From positions 1-10,156 of the forward strand of contig JADHRC010000052.1 in assembly GCA_016777645.1 (NCBI GenBank): a stretch of DNA of 10,156 nucleotides, given 5' to 3'. This document shows positions 7,062 to 10,156 of the stretch, in pieces. Position numbers and translations under genes: made by a program. The DNA comes from Alphaproteobacteria bacterium (GTDB taxonomy: Bacteria; Pseudomonadota; Alphaproteobacteria; Puniceispirillales; Marisalimonadaceae). The number at the start of each line of letters is the position of its first letter. The stretch's first letter is position 1. The notes under the pieces were generated by a model that saw nothing but the letters and a program-made list of their open reading frames with translations, ran no database searches and was not told where the DNA came from.

Positions 7062-8885
7062 ATGACTAAAAAATTAGATAATACTCAATTTCAAAATGCT
7101 ACTGCTTCGACTTTAAAAGCAATATCTGGAAATTTTGAAAATGAAAGAGAAATAAAGTTTTCAGGTAATTCTAGTTACTTATCTACAAAAGAAATTCGTT
7201 TACCTCAAATTTTAAAAGAGTTAGATAGTCAACAGTTATCTAAATTGCGTGGAGAGGCTGATAAAATTGCACTAAAAATTAAGTATCACGACCCTGCATT
7301 GTTTAATAAACAAGTACCTTCGTCTGAATTGTCTTCGCAAATTTTTAAATTGGCAGAAGACGCACGTATTGAGGCAGTAGGATCTAAAAATTTTACAGGA
7401 ATAAGAAATAATCTTCAAAACTTAATAAATGAGCAATATAAACAAACTATTTTGTCTATCCCAGGTGGTGACGACAAGGAAGCTCTCGTAAACGCATTAC
7501 ACCTTGTCATAAGAGAAAAGATAACTGGCTCTAACTCACCTCAAAATACCTCTATTTCTTTAGAAAAATGGCGTCCTTGGATTAATAGTAAAATTGGTAA
7601 CTTACTAAATCAACTTCAAGAAAATACTTATAACCAAGAAAAATTTGCAGCAAAAACTAAAGAACTACTATCTGCACTCCAGGCTGAAATTGGAGAGACT
7701 GACACTAATAATAATGGTGAAAATGAAGAAGATAACGAAAACATAAATCCTGAAGAAAATGAAAACGATAATTCTTCATCTCAAAATGACGGTGATGATG
7801 AAGAAGCCGGTTTAGATGGAGGTGCTGAATCTCAAGAAGATGAAGGACAAATTGAAGGTGATGCACAGGATAGTGACTCTGAAGATCAGGAAGGTGATAG
7901 CGAAGGCGAAATAGCCGCCAATCCTCTTCCAGGTCACAATCTAGGTAAAAATAACCTAGATAATAATTATAAGGTTTTTTCTACAAAATACGATGAAATA
8001 GTAAATGCAACTGACTTGTGTGAAGAGGATGAATTAAGTAGACTTAGAGGTACACTTGATAAACAACTAGAAGTACTTCAAGGAGCCATAGCTAGGTTAG
8101 CAAACAAACTGCAGAGAAAACTTCAAGCTAAACAAAATAGATCTTGGAATTTTGATCTTGAAGAGGGAATGCTAGATGCTTCTAAGCTATCGAGAATCAT
8201 TACACAACCGTTGTTTCCCCTCTCATACAAACAAGAAAAAGATATGAAGTTTAGAGACACAATAGTGACTTTACTTATAGATAATTCCGGATCAATGAGG
8301 GGACGTCCAATTACAATTGCAGCTATTTGCGCAGATATAATGGCAAGGACCTTGGAAAGGTGTGGAGTAAAAGTTGAAATATTAGGTTTTACAACAAAAG
8401 CATGGAAAGGTGGACAGTCCAGAGAACAGTGGATTAATGAAGGAAAACCAACGTATCCTGGTCGATTAAATGATTTAAGACACATTATTTATAAGCCAGC
8501 AGATGCACCATGGAGAAGGTCAAAAAATTCTCTTGGCTTAATGCTTCGTGAGGGAATTTTGAAAGAAAACATTGATGGAGAAGCATTGATTTGGGCACAT
8601 GAAAGATTATTAGGAAGATTAGAAGATAGAAAAATTCTTATGGTAATAAGTGACGGTGCTCCCGTAGATGACACAACATTATCTTCTAATAGTGGCAATT
8701 ACCTTGAACTACATCTAAAGCAAGTAATTTCATTTATAGAAAATAAATCGCCTGTAGAGCTAGTAGCTATTGGTATAGGCCATGATGTTACAAGATATTA
8801 TAACAAGGCTGTTACCTTGACTGATGCAGAACAACTTGGGGGCGCTTTAACAGAACAATTAGCTGATTTGTTTAATGAGGAGTAA
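7062..8885 (+). CDS. cobT: VWA-domain protein, cobaltochelatase subunit CobT
   Basis: A 607-aa CobT-family protein, near the usual family length. Parts: an N-terminal helical region (1-210) with RLPQILKELDSQQLSKLRGEAD and LAEDARIEAVGS; a strongly acidic linker (about 211-284) with 31 Asp/Glu in 74 residues and no Lys or Arg; a helical stretch ending in LQRKLQAKQNRSWNFDLEEG (350-369); and a C-terminal von Willebrand A domain (about 398-605). The metal-ion-dependent adhesion site is intact: DNSGSM (407-412), T444/T445 of GFTTKAW, and ISDGAPVDD (529-537). With CobS it forms a chaperone-like AAA+/VWA assembly; the MIDAS is thought to contact the partner subunit. The ATG is 8 nt after cobS with no Shine-Dalgarno, consistent with reinitiation. 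The stop is 1 bp from the convergent rpmB stop. Whether it serves cobalt insertion in this organism cannot be judged from here. Confidence 0.92.
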   Translation: MTKKLDNTQFQNATASTLKAISGNFENEREIKFSGNSSYLSTKEIRLPQILKELDSQQLSKLRGEADKIALKIKYHDPALFNKQVPSSELSSQIFKLAEDARIEAVGSKNFTGIRNNLQNLINEQYKQTILSIPGGDDKEALVNALHLVIREKITGSNSPQNTSISLEKWRPWINSKIGNLLNQLQENTYNQEKFAAKTKELLSALQAEIGETDTNNNGENEEDNENINPEENENDNSSSQNDGDDEEAGLDGGAESQEDEGQIEGDAQDSDSEDQEGDSEGEIAANPLPGHNLGKNNLDNNYKVFSTKYDEIVNATDLCEEDELSRLRGTLDKQLEVLQGAIARLANKLQRKLQAKQNRSWNFDLEEGMLDASKLSRIITQPLFPLSYKQEKDMKFRDTIVTLLIDNSGSMRGRPITIAAICADIMARTLERCGVKVEILGFTTKAWKGGQSREQWINEGKPTYPGRLNDLRHIIYKPADAPWRRSKNSLGLMLREGILKENIDGEALIWAHERLLGRLEDRKILMVISDGAPVDDTTLSSNSGNYLELHLKQVISFIENKSPVELVAIGIGHDVTRYYNKAVTLTDAEQLGGALTEQLADLFNEE

Positions 8886-8886
8886 A

Positions 8887-9186
8887 TTAGTTATTATTAA
8901 CTTCTTTATTTAAAACTTTCAAAATTGACTTTTTAACTGCCAAGGCTTCTGGAGCTAAGACTCTATTACTCGTCTTCTTAAGATAATCATCTAATCCACC
9001 ATTTTTTTCAACAGATTTAAGTGCATGAACGCTTACTTTCATGTTAATGGATTTTTCTAATGTTTTACTAAAAAATTTAACATTCTGAAGGTTTGGTAAA
9101 AATTTTCGTTTAGTTTTATTTTTAGCATGGCTAACATTATTACCACTCATAACATTCTTACCAGAAATCTCACATACTCTAGACAT
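8887..9186 (-). CDS. rpmB: Large-subunit ribosomal protein bL28
   Basis: A 99-aa bL28, a structural component of the 50S subunit. The N-terminus MSRVCEISGKNVMSGNNVSH and the following KRKFLPNLQNVKF are diagnostic; the C-terminal VSVHALKSVEKNGGLDDYL matches the longer alphaproteobacterial form. I chose the ATG at 9186-9184 rather than the ones at 9189 or 9198: the protein family begins MSRxC, and GAGG (9193-9196 on this strand) then sits 6 nt upstream, the same spacing as for the 46-codon gene. Only the first cysteine of a possible zinc set is seen, so this is the zinc-free type. It has its own strong promoter just upstream and is convergent with cobT, 1 bp apart. Confidence 0.95.
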   Translation of the reverse strand: MSRVCEISGKNVMSGNNVSHAKNKTKRKFLPNLQNVKFFSKTLEKSINMKVSVHALKSVEKNGGLDDYLKKTSNRVLAPEALAVKKSILKVLNKEVNNN

Positions 9187-9192
9187 CATTAA

Positions 9193-9196
9193 CCTC
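9193..9196 (-). promoter_or_regulatory. Shine-Dalgarno site that decides the rpmB start
   Basis: GAGG on the minus strand lies 6 nt from the ATG at 9186 but only 3 nt from the adjacent upstream ATG at 9189, and it lies inside the reading frame if the 9198 ATG were used. It therefore supports the MSRVC start. Confidence 0.7.
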
Positions 9197-9211
9197 ATAA
9201 TTAGATGACGT

Positions 9212-9240
9212 TTTATATGTTACCGTTTGAAAAAGGTCAA
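9212..9240 (-). promoter_or_regulatory. Strong sigma70-type promoter of rpmB
   Basis: On the minus strand TTGACC (9240-9235) and TATAAA (9217-9212) are separated by exactly 17 bp; each box matches consensus at 5 of 6 positions. Transcription would start near 9205, leaving a leader of about 20 nt with the GAGG ribosome site. This is the best promoter in the window and suits a highly expressed ribosomal protein gene. It lies in the 75-bp gap after the pyrD stop. Confidence 0.72.
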
Positions 9241-9261
9241 GTAAAATGACATTCACTATTA

Positions 9262-10156
9262 CTATTTGTTGCTTATTGAAAAATTTAATCCCTTTGATGC
9301 TATCTGCATAGCTTCTTCAGGATTATGTGATATTCCTCTAACATTTTCTATAGCATTTACTTTATCTCTTTTCATTAATTCTAATAATCCTCTAATAATA
9401 TTGTCAGCTATTAAAGGTCCTTTAAATGTCATTGAGGAGTATAATTGAACTAAATCTGCTCCACATAATATTTTAGCGTAAGTAGTTTTTGCATCAAACA
9501 CCCCGCCTGCCGCTATCAAATATAATTTATAATTGTTTTGTTTAATGATTTTATTAGCTAAACATAAAATAGTTGTAGATTTGTAAAAAAGTGGTTTGCC
9601 AGAAAGACCGCCTATCTCAATGGAGTTTTTAGATTTAAGGGTCTCATTTCTATCTATAGTCGTATTAGAAATTATGAGACCAGTAATTTTTAATTTATTT
9701 GCAGTATGAACAATTGTTTCCAAATTCTCATTAGAAATATCTGGAGCAATTTTTAGGAATATAGGAAGCTGCATGAGTGAAGATTCTGAATTAGATATCC
9801 CTTTTTTTACAGATTTTATAACTTTTCCTAAGAGCTCCTTATTATGGAATTCTCTTAGGTTAGGTGTATTAGGAGAAGAAATATTAATAGTTATGTAATC
9901 GGCAAATTTTGCTAAATTTTCAGATAAAACTTCGTAATCACGAAATCTATCAGGGCTATCTTTGTTAGGGCCAATATTAATGCCCATAATAAAATCGCCC
10001 CCAACAGGAAATTCTTTTCTATATTTTTCTAATTTTATTTTTGCTTGATTCATACCTAGGTTGTTAAAACCATTACGGTTAATAATAGCTTCATCATCTT
10101 CTAATCTAAACACCCTAGGTTTTGCGTTTCCATATTGTGGTAGAGGTGTAATTGTT
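9262..10156 (-). CDS. pyrD: Dihydroorotate dehydrogenase (quinone), class 2, N-terminus outside window
   Basis: Oxidises dihydroorotate to orotate in pyrimidine synthesis, passing electrons through FMN to quinone at the inner membrane. About 298 codons are visible with the true C-terminus; the reading frame is open to the right edge (TITPLPQYGNAKPRVFRLEDD...), so the gene is 5'-truncated by the window. The GTG at 10113 is an internal valine, not a start. Motifs: TPxPQxGNxKPRxFRL and INRNGFNNLG (typical of class 2), GINIGPNKD, NISSPNTPNLRE with the catalytic serine of class 2 enzymes, FLKIAPD, GLIISNTTIDR, GGLSGKPLF, and the phosphate-binding IAAGGVFDA and GADLVQLYSSMTFKGP. The usual GVGGI is IAAGGV here, a mild change. 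Some 50-70 residues, including the membrane-contacting N-terminal helices, should lie beyond the edge. rpmB follows downstream with its own promoter. Confidence 0.93.
   Translation of the reverse strand, partial: TITPLPQYGNAKPRVFRLEDDEAIINRNGFNNLGMNQAKIKLEKYRKEFPVGGDFIMGINIGPNKDSPDRFRDYEVLSENLAKFADYITINISSPNTPNLREFHNKELLGKVIKSVKKGISNSESSLMQLPIFLKIAPDISNENLETIVHTANKLKITGLIISNTTIDRNETLKSKNSIEIGGLSGKPLFYKSTTILCLANKIIKQNNYKLYLIAAGGVFDAKTTYAKILCGADLVQLYSSMTFKGPLIADNIIRGLLELMKRDKVNAIENVRGISHNPEEAMQIASKGLNFSISNK

Noticed and set aside
8889..8902. Hairpin AGTTA-TTAT-TAACT after the cobT stop, followed by T-rich sequence
   Set aside because: Only 5 bp with a single G-C pair; too weak to call a terminator in this base composition.
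9241..9262. Imperfect inverted repeat GTAAAATG / CACTATTAC after pyrD
   Set aside because: Only four outer pairs hold before mismatches; not a credible terminator or operator.
10111..10113. GTG as the start codon of pyrD
   Set aside because: The frame stays open upstream to the window edge and encodes TITPLPQYGNAKPR, which is conserved class 2 PyrD sequence; the GTG is an internal valine.

Overview
The window is AT-rich (about 30% G+C by eye), densely packed bacterial chromosome. Nothing in it looks mobile, CRISPR-related or like an RNA gene. The gene set and order (xerD divergent from aroK-aroB-CBS/DUF21 protein, then bolA, a J-domain protein, cobS, cobT, and rpmB facing cobT) is a housekeeping neighbourhood I know from Alphaproteobacteria. 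Low G+C, very short spacers and intact biosynthetic genes (aroK, aroB, pyrD) suggest a streamlined free-living marine lineage (SAR11/HIMB59/AEGEAN-169-like) rather than an obligate intracellular Rickettsiales. That placement is inference.

Layout. (1) 1-2002, minus strand: a 46-codon single-helix membrane protein, a 563-aa exported protein of unknown function and the start of xerD (cut by the left edge). They are in that transcription order and tightly linked: a 20-nt overlap, then an 8-nt gap. (2) 2003-2141: divergent intergenic region. (3) 2142-5107, plus strand: aroK, aroB and a DUF21/CBS/CorC_HlyC membrane protein, apparently one operon (19-nt gap, then 8-nt overlap). (4) 5114-5386, minus strand: bolA, convergent with the previous operon and divergent from the next. 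(5) 5486-8885, plus strand: a J-domain protein with an N-terminal cysteine motif, cobS (AAA+ ATPase) and cobT (VWA/MIDAS protein). (6) 8887-10156, minus strand: rpmB with its own clear sigma70-type promoter, and upstream of it pyrD, whose N-terminus lies beyond the right edge.

How they fit together: aroK and aroB supply shikimate-pathway steps, pyrD a pyrimidine step, rpmB a ribosomal protein, xerD chromosome dimer resolution. bolA is of the iron-sulfur/redox-linked family. The most thought-provoking part is the J-domain/cobS/cobT set. CobS and CobT are named for the aerobic cobaltochelatase, yet no cobN or other corrin gene is present here and a J-domain protein is the direct upstream partner, so a broader AAA+/VWA chaperone-like role is worth considering. 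The least explained genes are the 563-aa exported protein and the overlapping 46-aa membrane protein ahead of xerD.
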